Below are positions 33,569 through 40,985 of a stretch of 64,000 nt of DNA, in pieces. Origin of the DNA: Acidimicrobiales bacterium. GTDB taxonomy: Bacteria; Actinomycetota; Acidimicrobiia; Acidimicrobiales; SHLQ01. The DNA lies in NCBI GenBank assembly GCA_020628865.1, contig JAHDEJ010000008.1, positions 88,532 to 152,531 of the forward strand, given 5' to 3'. The notes beneath the pieces are model-generated. The model was not told the DNA's origin. It saw only the letters and a program-made list of their open reading frames with translations, and made no database searches. Made by a program: the position numbers and the translations under genes. Each line of letters starts with the position of its first letter. Positions within the stretch are counted from its first letter, which is position 1.

Positions 33569-34297
33569 ATGAGAGTCGCAGTTGTTGGAAAGGGAGGATC
33601 GGGCAAGACGTCCGTGAGCGGCGTGCTCGCTCGAAGCCTCGCCCGGCACGGCCACCACGTGATCGGCTTGGACTGCGACACGAACCCCAACCTCGGCCTC
33701 TCGCTCGGTGTCGGCGACCTCGAAACCGAACGGCTGCTCTCGCTCCGCGACCAGATCGACGAGGGCGAGCAGAAGCACGCCCACACGTGGGCCGACATCC
33801 TCGACGCCTACGGCACCGATGCGCCGGACGGCGTCCGCCTCACCGTCGTCAACCGAATCGACAATCCCGAACCGGATTGACCTTGATGCGGCCTGTCCGC
33901 TGAGCAGTTGCTCAGCTCCGTTCCCCACACCGACACGATCATCGTCGCCGACCTCGAAGCCGGCATCGGCACACTCACCCGCCTCCCCGAGCAGGCGGTG
34001 GAACACACACTCGTCATCGTCGAGCCCACACCACGGTCGATCGACGTGGGCCTGCGGGCCGTTCAGGTCGCCACCGATCGCGGGCAGGGTTCCGTGACCG
34101 TCGTGGCGAACAAGGTCGCCAACGACGAAGACGATGCGCGGGTTCGATCCACATTCGCCGACCACACCGTCGTAGCCGTCCCCGCAGACCGGGTCGTCGT
34201 ACGCGCCGACCGAGAGGGCGCATCGCCGCTGGACTTCGGCGCCGAGTCACCCGCCGTCATCGCCATCGGCGAGCTCGCCCAACTCCTCACGCAGTAG
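33569..34297 (+). CDS. CooC-type ATPase 4 with two in-frame UGAs (candidate U-P-U-C metal site)
   Basis: Continuous frame of 242 residues if TGA at 33878-33880 and 33884-33886 are read as residues 104 and 106. N-terminal part: GKGGSGKTSVSG, DCDTNPNLGLSLG. The UGAs give EPD-U-P-U-CG, then SAEQLL and HTDTIIVADLEAGIGTLTRL. In the paralogs of this window the same places are Cys103-Thr-Cys105 and Cys107-Leu-Cys109, the Ni-binding pair of CooC. The second half keeps full coding character and family motifs (IVEPTPRSIDVGLRAVQVA; VVVANKVA), so a dead gene is unlikely. I infer a selenoprotein in which both metal-binding Cys are Sec. Confidence 0.7.
33900..33915 (+). promoter_or_regulatory. candidate SECIS stem-loop after the double UGA
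   Basis: CTGAGC-AGTT-GCTCAG is a perfect hairpin beginning 13 bases after the second TGA, with an apical AGUU loop that includes the G-U typical of bacterial SECIS loops. A smaller GCGG/CCGC stem lies just upstream (33888-33900). Confidence 0.45.
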
Positions 34298-34454
34298 CGG
34301 CCGTTCGAACACGAGGTCGAGGCCGGGATGGTCGGGGCTGAGTCCCGCTTGTTCAGTCAATTCGTTCGGGGCCACACCAAATTCGTAGCGAGCGAAGACG
34401 ATGTCAGCCCCAAGGACGGCTTCAGCGATCTCCACGCCGCGACCTCCGGGCGGC
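34298..34454. other. intergenic gap with a possible 62-residue ORF on the minus strand
   Basis: 157 bases between convergent genes. On the minus strand GTG at 34435 would open a 62-residue frame to 34247 (ADIVFARYEFGVAPNELTEQ and DHPGLDLVFERPLL) with coding-like codons, overlapping the 3' end of the CooC-4 gene antisense. I cannot assign it to a family and do not call it a gene with confidence. Confidence 0.25.
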
Positions 34455-35303
34455 TCACGAGATCGGTTCGGGAAGGATCGTGGTCCGCCGCAGCAGGCGG
34501 GAATGGCCTTCGTAGCCGCCCGTGGCTTTGTGCAGAACGCTCCGGTTGTCCCACACGACGGCCATGTTCGGCTGCCACGTGTGCCGGTAGATGACCTCGT
34601 CGGCAATCTGATGGCGATGCACTGCCCGGAGGAGCGCCCGGGCCTCTGCATCGTCCATCCCGACGATGCCCTGGATGTACCCGGCCGTCGAGTAGAACGC
34701 CGGCCGGCCGTTCCCTTCGTGCATTCGGACCAGCGGATGCTCACCGTCGGTCGGCTCCCGCCGGGCGACGATGTTCATGGTCCGGCCCTGCTCCCCTTCG
34801 TTGTCGGGATCGTGCATGCCGCCCTCGCCGTAGATGTTCCGGTCGGTGTGGGTGGCGAGCACGCCATCCACCTGGTCTCGCAGGTCGTCCGGGAGCCGTT
34901 CGTACGCAAGGTGCTGGTTTGCGAACAGGGTGTCGCCCCCCACTGGCGGGATGTCGATGCCGTAGAGGCAGGTGGCGACCGGCGGTGTGTCGAGGAAGCT
35001 CCAGTCCGAGTGCCAACCCTCGGCAAACAGACGCGACGTCTCGTCGGCATCGCGACGCACCTCGGCGATGTAGTCGCTTCCCTCGATGGGCACGAACCAT
35101 GGATCGCGGCCGAGCGCACCGAACGTCTCCGAGAAGCGCTCCAGATCGTGGTTGGTCAACTCCTGATTCGGGAACACCAATACATGATGTTCGTCCAGGC
35201 CGGCCCGCAGTGCTGCGGCCGTTTCTGCTCCGAGCGGTTCGGTGAGATCGACCTCCGTGACGTGCGCTCCACAGGGCGCTCCTGTTGCTGTGATCTTCAC
35301 CAT
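34455..35303 (-). CDS. TauD/TfdA-family Fe(II)/2-oxoglutarate dioxygenase
   Basis: 282 residues. The iron facial triad is His-x-Asp in EGWHSDWSF plus a distal His in HKATGGYEGHSRLLRRTT, whose Arg binds 2-oxoglutarate. VWDNRSVLHKATGGY is the family signature. It would hydroxylate or cleave a small sulfonate, phenoxy acid or similar; the substrate is unknown. Confidence 0.9.
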   Translation of the reverse strand: MVKITATGAPCGAHVTEVDLTEPLGAETAAALRAGLDEHHVLVFPNQELTNHDLERFSETFGALGRDPWFVPIEGSDYIAEVRRDADETSRLFAEGWHSDWSFLDTPPVATCLYGIDIPPVGGDTLFANQHLAYERLPDDLRDQVDGVLATHTDRNIYGEGGMHDPDNEGEQGRTMNIVARREPTDGEHPLVRMHEGNGRPAFYSTAGYIQGIVGMDDAEARALLRAVHRHQIADEVIYRHTWQPNMAVVWDNRSVLHKATGGYEGHSRLLRRTTILPEPIS

Positions 35304-35351
35304 GCATCGGCTCCCGGTGGGCGACTACCGACACCGTAGAGCAAACAGTCC

Positions 35352-35762
35352 TCAGATGGCCGAGGTCCTCGTCAGCGAGGCGATGGATCGGTGCTCGGCT
35401 GCTGCGATCCGCGCGAGCTTCTGAATGGTCGTACGAGTGCGGCTGGGCAGGATGTCTGCGCCCGCAGAGGTCCGGCGAAGCTGATTCATGTCCGCGCGAA
35501 CGACACCACCCGAGGGCAGAAGGTCCCCGCCCAACGAGCCACGACGAGCGAATCTCTCGGGAGCACTACCAAGCCAACGCACGGTCATCAGCACCCCGTC
35601 TGCCTCGGCATCCGCGGCGGAGGCGAAGCGCCGAATCGTCGAAACCGCGACGCCGATCTCTCGGCTGAGCGCCGCCCAGGTGAGCGACTCCGCTTCACGC
35701 TTCGCATCAACTGCGACGTAGAGCGCAGCGAGGTCGAATCCGCCCTCGCTTGCGGCAGTCAC
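35352..35762 (-). CDS. helix-turn-helix-like protein, unknown
   Basis: 136 residues starting with GTG at 35762, which overlaps the previous stop (GTGA). AALSREIGVAVSTIRRFASA looks like a helix-turn-helix of the Xre type; the C-terminus is Arg-rich (SRTRTTIQKLARIAAAEHRS). Co-translated with the thioredoxin-like gene upstream, so probably a regulator of it. Confidence 0.65.
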   Translation of the reverse strand: MTAASEGGFDLAALYVAVDAKREAESLTWAALSREIGVAVSTIRRFASAADAEADGVLMTVRWLGSAPERFARRGSLGGDLLPSGGVVRADMNQLRRTSAGADILPSRTRTTIQKLARIAAAEHRSIASLTRTSAI

Positions 35763-36055
35763 CGTGCTGAGAGTGCTGCGCGCAGGGACTCGAGAGTGGG
35801 CGAGCCGGCGGGGCCGTTCGGTGTTTGGTAGATCCGGCAGCTCAAGCCGACCGAAGCATCTGGATCGGCAAAGAGATCGACGCCGTCCACGTGAATGCTG
35901 GGCGACCCCCTGAAGCTGCTCGCCGCAGCGGATTCTGGTGTCGTGATCTCGACCCGTTCGAGTGTGAACCCCAGCTCGCCTGCGAGCGTGCGCAGGTACC
36001 CGTCTGCGACCTGCCAGCTCGGGCAATCATCGAAATAGAGCAACGTCACGTTCAC
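35759..36055 (-). CDS. thioredoxin-fold small protein
   Basis: 98 residues: MNVTLLYFDDCPSWQVADGY opens with a beta strand and a Cys-Pro-Ser-Trp turn, then FRGSPSIHVDGVDLF as the cis-Pro loop. Such single-Cys proteins resemble the thioredoxin-like DUF family found beside mercury and alkylmercury genes. The second active-site Cys is missing. Confidence 0.8.
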   Translation of the reverse strand: MNVTLLYFDDCPSWQVADGYLRTLAGELGFTLERVEITTPESAAASSFRGSPSIHVDGVDLFADPDASVGLSCRIYQTPNGPAGSPTLESLRAALSAR

Positions 36056-36173
36056 GGCTTCAGCCTACGACAGCACCGGGCGGAGAGCCTTTGGTTGGAG
36101 CCTGAGCGCATTCGGGATACTTCCAGTCTGTGGACGAGCAGAGCCCACCCGACGACCGACCAGCAAAACGCAG

Positions 36174-36200
36174 AAGGCCCGGACCAGCGGTCCGGGCCTT
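36174..36200 (-). terminator. strong hairpin downstream of tRNA fragment
   Basis: A 12-bp perfect stem (AAGGCCCGGACC with its complement) closes a 3-base loop. In the direction of the tRNA remnant it is followed by T-rich sequence (TGCGTTTTG), consistent with a rho-independent terminator. Confidence 0.7.
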
Positions 36201-36208
36201 CCGAAGAG

Positions 36209-36251
36209 TGGCGGGGGCAGGATTTGAACCTGCGACCTTCGGGTTATGAGA
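36209..36251 (-). tRNA. 3'-half fragment of tRNA-Met (CAT), 5' half missing
   Basis: Leftward the sequence reads CTCATAACCC (anticodon loop with CAT), then the variable and T-arm GGTTCAAATCC and the acceptor end CCCCCGCC-A. No D-arm or matching 5' acceptor strand lies upstream; the sequence diverges just before the anticodon. The natural terminator still follows. A break at this place is typical of an integrase attachment site. Confidence 0.75.
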
Positions 36252-36494
36252 TCGATGCCACACGCCCTGCGGACTCCGTGTTCTCGGCGATTCGTTGAGT
36301 TTCCGGGGGTCCGATCCGTCCGGTGAGCACCATGATTCCCCGTGGTTTCCCGCCACTCAGGTACATCGTTGGTACATGCTCAGCCGACAGAGCTACACCT
36401 GTCAGATCGAGGCGCGATGTATCGGGCGCGGTCGAGCTCGCTCACGTCGATGGACAATATCGCCGTCGCTCCCAGTCGGCCGTGCGGTGGCCGG

Positions 36495-36710
36495 CTACTC
36501 GTTGGAGAGCCAGGGTGCGAGGAGTCCGTTGAGCGCAGGCACGAGGAGGAACGCCATGGCGGGGACCAGGATCGCGGTCAAGATCAGCGTCCGTACTGCG
36601 AGGGGCAGGGTGCGGATCTCGGGTCCGAGTTGCCAGAGCAGAATGGTGATCACGGGGTAGATAGCGAGCCACGTGATGAAGGCTTGCTTGAGTTGCAGAC
36701 GATTCGGCAC
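36495..36710 (-). CDS. small two-span membrane protein
   Basis: 71 residues: LKQAFITWLAIYPVITILLW and LILTAILVPAMAFLLVPALN form two membrane helices. The pattern matches the C-terminal membrane part of certain monooxygenase-like proteins, here encoded alone. GTG at 36710 with GGAG upstream is chosen, because the promoter's -10 box at 36772-36777 puts the transcript start downstream of the ATG at 36770. Confidence 0.65.
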   Translation of the reverse strand: MPNRLQLKQAFITWLAIYPVITILLWQLGPEIRTLPLAVRTLILTAILVPAMAFLLVPALNGLLAPWLSNE

Positions 36711-36823
36711 GGCGTCTCCACGGGCTTGGGGCTCCAACCAGTGGAGCTTTAACAGGTCGTTTCGTCTCATCAATATAGATAGGTCGTTTCGTATCGTCAA
36801 TGCGCTGGGCTAGGCTCGTCGGC
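36711..36823. promoter_or_regulatory. divergent TetR-controlled promoter with tandem operators
   Basis: Leftward, a textbook sigma-70 promoter: TTGACG (36795-36800), 17-base spacer, TATATT (36772-36777). It is overlapped by two direct copies of an AGGTCGTTTCGT-type box, near 36755 and 36781. The same layout recurs at 37539-37594. TetR (36824-37414) is encoded just to the right. Confidence 0.7.
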
Positions 36824-37414
36824 ATGGACGCCCAGGTGCGCGGGGTTGGCCGCCCCCCAGGACCACATGACGACACGCTCGCGAAGCTGTTGCCGGTGGC
36901 GCTTCGGCTGTTCATCGAGGAGGGCGGGGCGGCGCTCACGCCGACCCGCCTGCACAAGGAGACCGGGGTGGGGCGGGCGACGATCTATCGCAACTGGCCT
37001 GAGCCGGCCGATTTGGTCGAGGTGATGTTGGGTTTTGCGACCGAGCAACCAGCGCCCGAGCGATTTGCTGGCGACCTCGAAGCGGACTTGTTCATGGCGT
37101 TGGATGTCTTGCTCGATCGGTTCGAACATCGCCCTGCTCGCGCCTTCTTCGCAGCGTGTATTGAGTACGGGCGCCACTCCGAGCGGGTGGCCGCTGCGGC
37201 GGAGGCGTTCATCGCTGGGATTCTCGGCCCGTTCCGAACGGTGCTGAAGCGAGCGGTCGACGATGGAGCGCTGACCGGGAGCGTCGATGACCTCGTGTCG
37301 GAGCTTGCCGGCCCGTTGATCCTCGAGCATGTCGTGATGGGCAAAGACATCAGCCGACGCCGCGGCCGCGCCGTTGTCCGGCGATTCCTGGACCACCACC
37401 AGCCGACCCAGTAG
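36824..37414 (+). CDS. TetR-family transcriptional regulator
   Basis: 196 residues. The N-terminal helix-turn-helix is LPVALRLFIEEGGAALTPTR and HKETGVGRATIYRNWPEPAD, and the rest is the helical ligand-binding domain (DVLLDRFEHRPARAFFAACI). It probably represses the divergent membrane gene and the downstream SnoaL gene through the matching operators at 36755-36800 and 37545-37590. Confidence 0.9.
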   Translation: MDAQVRGVGRPPGPHDDTLAKLLPVALRLFIEEGGAALTPTRLHKETGVGRATIYRNWPEPADLVEVMLGFATEQPAPERFAGDLEADLFMALDVLLDRFEHRPARAFFAACIEYGRHSERVAAAAEAFIAGILGPFRTVLKRAVDDGALTGSVDDLVSELAGPLILEHVVMGKDISRRRGRAVVRRFLDHHQPTQ

Positions 37415-37538
37415 CGGGGGGCAACACGGCCGGGCGCGCAGCAAACAGCTCGCAGCCTCGACCAGCGACGCAGCAAGCGCCCCAGAGCGGGCTCCGTGGA
37501 TGCTTTGCGCTTCCTGCGTGCTGCCTGCAGTTCAGGGG

Positions 37539-37594
37539 TTGACGATACAGAACGTCTCATCTACATTGGCGATGCACATCGTCTCATCAAGGAG
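37539..37594 (+). promoter_or_regulatory. sigma-70 promoter with tandem operators for the SnoaL gene
   Basis: TTGACG (37539-37544), 17-base spacer, TACATT (37562-37567), and AAGGAG at 37589-37594. Two 18-base sites of the form GAT-N12-ATC (GATACAGAACGTCTCATC and GATGCACATCGTCTCATC) overlap it. The spacer and -10 are nearly identical to those of the promoter at 36772-36800. Confidence 0.7.
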
Positions 37595-37601
37595 TTGCAG
37601 C

Positions 37602-38366
37602 ATGTCCCTGACCCCCGCCGAAGCCGCCAACCGCGACAAGATGTTCGCGGCGATGGACGGCATCCTTGTCGATCACGACGAGGCGTCTGTCGACGAGCAC
37701 TTCAGCACTCACTTCGTCCAGCACAACCCGTGGGCGCTCGATGGCGCAGCCCACGTGAAGGAGATGTGCGAGTACCAGTTCCCGCTCGTCTCGAAGCGCT
37801 GGGTGGCCCAGGGTGACCTGGCGGGCTACCACGGCTACTACGGCACACCGAACCCGCTCGGGGAGACCCCGTTGGTCTGTTTCGATCTGTGGCGCGTCCG
37901 CGGCGATCAGATCATCGAGCACTGGGACGCCCTCATGCCCGTGCCTGACGAAGCCGCGGCGGAGGCGTTGACCTCCGGTGGCGGCGACGGCGGCGCTGAC
38001 GTGTCCGACGACGAGGTTGCGCTGAACATGGCCGAAGCGCGCCGCTTCCTCGAAGTCGGCGTCCGCTCCGGCGACGCAGCTGCGATCGACGAACTCCTGG
38101 CCGACGGCTTCGTGTACCACACGGCCAGCGGCGAGGCCGGCGCCGCAGACGCCAAAGCCGTCATCGGCGAGGGCCGCCCGCTCACCGTCAACCAGGTGGT
38201 CGCCTCAGGCGACCTGGTGGTTGCCCACGTCCACATGCAGGGCGACGAGCCGAACGTCACGTGGGACATCTTCCGCATGGAAGGCGGGAAGATCGCCGAG
38301 ATGTGGTCGCTTCACCAGCCCATCGCTCCGCCCGAAGAACAGGCGAACACCCACCCCCACTTCTGA
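37602..38366 (+). CDS. tandem SnoaL/NTF2-like domain protein
   Basis: 254 residues composed of two NTF2-like domains. The first (~1-125) contains FVQHNPWALDGAAHVKEM and QIIEHWDALMPVP. The second (~135-250) contains FVYHTASGEAGAADAKAVIG and VTWDIFRMEGGKIAEMWSLH. The linker is Gly-rich. It is predicted to bind a small hydrophobic molecule and is probably induced by relief of TetR repression. Confidence 0.85.
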   Translation: MSLTPAEAANRDKMFAAMDGILVDHDEASVDEHFSTHFVQHNPWALDGAAHVKEMCEYQFPLVSKRWVAQGDLAGYHGYYGTPNPLGETPLVCFDLWRVRGDQIIEHWDALMPVPDEAAAEALTSGGGDGGADVSDDEVALNMAEARRFLEVGVRSGDAAAIDELLADGFVYHTASGEAGAADAKAVIGEGRPLTVNQVVASGDLVVAHVHMQGDEPNVTWDIFRMEGGKIAEMWSLHQPIAPPEEQANTHPHF

Positions 38367-38498
38367 GCCCGCCCAGGCTCCGAGCTGCAGTCCGGGCCGG
38401 GAAGTGCACTGCTGCTTTTCGGCCCGGCGCCAGATCTGTCCCCCACCAGCTCCAGCGTGCGAGCGGCACCCGTTCGCACCGATGTCGAGGAGAGCCCC

Positions 38499-38903
38499 AT
38501 GAAACTCGCCAGCCTGATCCGACCGTCCTCCAAGGCCTCACCAAGAAGCGACGACGGCCGTCCACTGTTCGCGATCGGCCACGTCCCACTCACCGGCGAT
38601 GACGTCGGCGCGCTTGCCGACTTCTATGCGTCCATCGGCTTTCGCAAGGTCGCCCGCCTCCCCGGCATCGCGATCCTGGAGTTGCGCGGCGGAACCCACG
38701 TCGCGATTTCGACCGGCCCGGTCGGTGTCACCACGCTTGATCTGATGGTCGACGAGGTCGAGGCCACGCACGAGCTGTTGGCCCTCGCCGGTGCCGAACC
38801 AAGCGACATCACCCGCAGTTTCCCCCACCGCGTGTTCACCGCCACCGACCCCGAAGGCAACACCCTTCTCGTGCACTCGAGCCACGTGGCAGGGGTCGTC
38901 TGA
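38499..38903 (+). CDS. VOC (glyoxalase-like) family protein
   Basis: 134 residues. DDVGALADFYASIGFRKVAR and TLDLMVDEVEATHELLALAG are the paired beta-alpha-beta units of the VOC fold, ending with FTATDPEGNTLLVHSSH. Start ATG 38499. The next gene shares a base with its stop (TGATG). Confidence 0.85.
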   Translation: MKLASLIRPSSKASPRSDDGRPLFAIGHVPLTGDDVGALADFYASIGFRKVARLPGIAILELRGGTHVAISTGPVGVTTLDLMVDEVEATHELLALAGAEPSDITRSFPHRVFTATDPEGNTLLVHSSHVAGVV

Positions 38904-39901
38904 TGCGAGCGTGGCAGGTCCACGAACCCGGCGGGCCTGATGCACTCGAGTTGGCCGAGGTCCCTGACCCGGTGCCGTCGACGGGCCAGGTCCACATCCG
39001 GATCAAGGCGTTCGGTCTCAACCGGGCCGAAGCAGTCACGAGAGCGGGCGGCTCGGGTGACGCCGTCCGCTTCCCGCGCATCATCGGGATCGAATGCGTC
39101 GGCACCGTGATCGACGCACCCGGCACCGACCTCACGCCAGGCCAGACGGTCGCCGCAGTCATGGGCGGCATGGGGCGCGACTACGACGGCTCCTACGCCG
39201 AACAGACCGTGGCACCGCGCAACGCCGTCCTGCCACTCGACACCTCGCTGGCCTGGAACGAGCTGGCTGCGATCCCCGAGACGTTCCTCACCGCATGGGG
39301 GTGCCTACACGACGCACTCGACATCACCCGCGACATCGCACCCCGGATCGTGATGCGTCCCGGCGCGTCGGCACTCGGCCGAGCCGTCACCCAGATCGTC
39401 AACCACGCGCGCGGCTCAGTCATCGGCATCACCCGCAGCCCGAGCAAGGCCGACAACCTGCGCGACGCAGGAATGTGCGAGGTGCTGGTCTCGCCGGGTC
39501 CGGTGGCCGACCAACTGCGCACGATCTGGCCTGATGGAGCGACGGGCGTCATCGACACCGTGACCAGTTCGGCCACGATCGCCGACGACCTGGACATGCG
39601 GGCCAAGGGCGGCCGCGTCTGCGTCGCCGGCTCGCTCGCCGCGAGCAGCGGAGACAGCGACGGCCCCGGTCGCTCGGTTGCCGCCGCCCTCATTCGGCCA
39701 TCGGCGAAACGGTACTCCTCCGAGACCATCACCGCCGCCACACACACCGCCACCCTGCAGACCATCGTCGACCACGTCGCGGCTGGCCACTACCAGTCGG
39801 GCATCGACACCATCATCGGCTTCCACCAGCTCGCCAGCGCCCACGAGCGCATCGACGCCAACGCGTACGCCGGCAAAGTCGTCGTCACCGTCGACTCGTG
39901 A
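38903..39901 (+). CDS. medium-chain quinone oxidoreductase-like (MDR) protein
   Basis: 332 residues: N-terminal GroES-like part (MRAWQVHEPGGPDALELAEV; GIECVGTVIDAPGTDLTPGQ) and a Rossmann domain (HARGSVIGITRSPSKADNL). No catalytic-zinc Cys is present, so it is of the NADPH:quinone reductase type. Confidence 0.88.
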   Translation: MRAWQVHEPGGPDALELAEVPDPVPSTGQVHIRIKAFGLNRAEAVTRAGGSGDAVRFPRIIGIECVGTVIDAPGTDLTPGQTVAAVMGGMGRDYDGSYAEQTVAPRNAVLPLDTSLAWNELAAIPETFLTAWGCLHDALDITRDIAPRIVMRPGASALGRAVTQIVNHARGSVIGITRSPSKADNLRDAGMCEVLVSPGPVADQLRTIWPDGATGVIDTVTSSATIADDLDMRAKGGRVCVAGSLAASSGDSDGPGRSVAAALIRPSAKRYSSETITAATHTATLQTIVDHVAAGHYQSGIDTIIGFHQLASAHERIDANAYAGKVVVTVDS

Positions 39902-40245
39902 GCGCCGACCCGTCAGTCGCAGGACGCGTCGTCGACGGGCTCGGGCTCCCCGAACCGCTCCGCTACGACGTCGACGGAACTTCGATCCTGCTCATCCCAA
40001 CCGGCGGCTTCGACTGGGCCATCGGCGACCGCCAACTCGCCCCGGCCGACAGCGTCGCCCACCTCCTCACCATCGGCGTCGCCACCGACGACGAAGTCGA
40101 CGCCATTACGAAACGGGCCGAACAGGCCGGTGCGACCATCCTCCTGGCACCAACACGTCAACCCTGGGGCATGTACGCCGCAACCTTCGCCGATCCCGAC
40201 GGCAACACGTGGATGACCACATCCATGCCACTACCCACCGAGTAG
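39898..40245 (+). CDS. VOC (glyoxalase-like) family protein
   Basis: 115 residues, GTG start overlapping the MDR stop (GTGA). It ends with WGMYAATFADPDGNTWM, the usual VOC terminus, and has LTIGVATDDEVDAITKRAEQ. Third gene of a VOC-MDR-VOC operon. Confidence 0.8.
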   Translation: MSADPSVAGRVVDGLGLPEPLRYDVDGTSILLIPTGGFDWAIGDRQLAPADSVAHLLTIGVATDDEVDAITKRAEQAGATILLAPTRQPWGMYAATFADPDGNTWMTTSMPLPTE

Positions 40246-40387
40246 GCCGGGACGACAGCTCACACCTCCCAGCCAGGGACAGCTCGGGTCTCGGGCGCAT
40301 CAACATCGTTCACAGGACCCCGTACGGGCCCTTCGAGAGGACACAACGCAGCTGACGACGCAGCGTTCCTGTCCACTCGACTCGGTT
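40246..40387. other. short gene-free gap between convergent genes
   Basis: 142 bases between the VOC gene and the leftward CGNR gene. No gene or strong hairpin seen. Confidence 0.3.
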
Positions 40388-40960
40388 CTAGCGGCGCTGT
40401 CGTTGTCGGTAGGCGGCTGCTTTGACGCGGTTTTGGCAGGTGGTCGAACAGAAGCGCCGGGTCCCGTTCTTGGACGTGTCGACATAGAGGTTCTCGCAAC
40501 CGGGAGCCTCGCAGCGACCGATGCGACGATGTCGTTCTGCATCGATGATGCGGGCGAAGACCTCGGCCGCGATCGCGGTCCACATTGCGACGAGTGGCGC
40601 ATCGGCGGGGTGATGGTGGAGCCGCCATCGGCCCCCCTCGAGAGAGAGGTGGGGATGGGCGGAGTGCTCGCCGAGCATCGCGTTCACCAGCTTCGCCGCA
40701 TCGTCGATGCGATCGTCGATGAGGAGGGTGCAGATCGCATTCACCCGTGCCCCGAGTTCGGTCATCGGCGCAACGACCTTCGGCTCGAGTTGGGTGAGGG
40801 AAGGTGGGTCGATCACGAGAACTCGCCGGAGCTCGCCGAGCGCGGCCTCGTCGCTCTCTGGTGTCGCGACGGCGAGGGCGTTCGCAATCGCAACCACCGT
40901 GTGCAGCCCGACATCAGCAAGCACGCCTCCGTCACTGTTGTTCGCGCCTTGACCAGTCAC
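40388..40960 (-). CDS. CGNR zinc-finger (ABATE-domain) regulator
   Basis: 190 residues with a C-terminal zinc finger: RIGRCEAPGCENLYVDTS and RRFCSTTCQNRVKAAAYRQR. The preceding helical domain is the ABATE stress-response module. GTG start at 40960. Likely a transcriptional regulator, perhaps of the divergent acetyltransferase-SDR pair. Confidence 0.88.
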   Translation of the reverse strand: MTGQGANNSDGGVLADVGLHTVVAIANALAVATPESDEAALGELRRVLVIDPPSLTQLEPKVVAPMTELGARVNAICTLLIDDRIDDAAKLVNAMLGEHSAHPHLSLEGGRWRLHHHPADAPLVAMWTAIAAEVFARIIDAERHRRIGRCEAPGCENLYVDTSKNGTRRFCSTTCQNRVKAAAYRQRQRR

Positions 40961-40985
40961 CTACCCACCCGTACAGTCATCACTG

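Larger units (their letters stand above)
36056..36494. other. gene-free stretch carrying a tRNA fragment
   Basis: About 440 bases. Within it are a strong hairpin (36174-36200) and the 3' half of a tRNA-Met on the minus strand (36209-36251). From 36252 to 36494 I find no gene, only short spurious frames. Confidence 0.5.

Noticed and set aside
33878..33886. Two TGA codons read as a simple nonsense-mutated pseudogene
   Set aside because: The downstream half keeps frame, family motifs and codon use, and the TGAs coincide exactly with metal-binding Cys positions of paralogs; not excluded but less likely.
34247..34435. 62-residue minus-strand ORF after the TauD-like gene, with coding-like codons
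   Set aside because: Overlaps the CooC-4 gene antisense, matches no family I know and may be a mirror of GC-rich coding on the other strand.
36209..36300. Possible complete tRNA gene
   Set aside because: No D-arm or 5' acceptor strand complementary to CCCCCGCC exists upstream.
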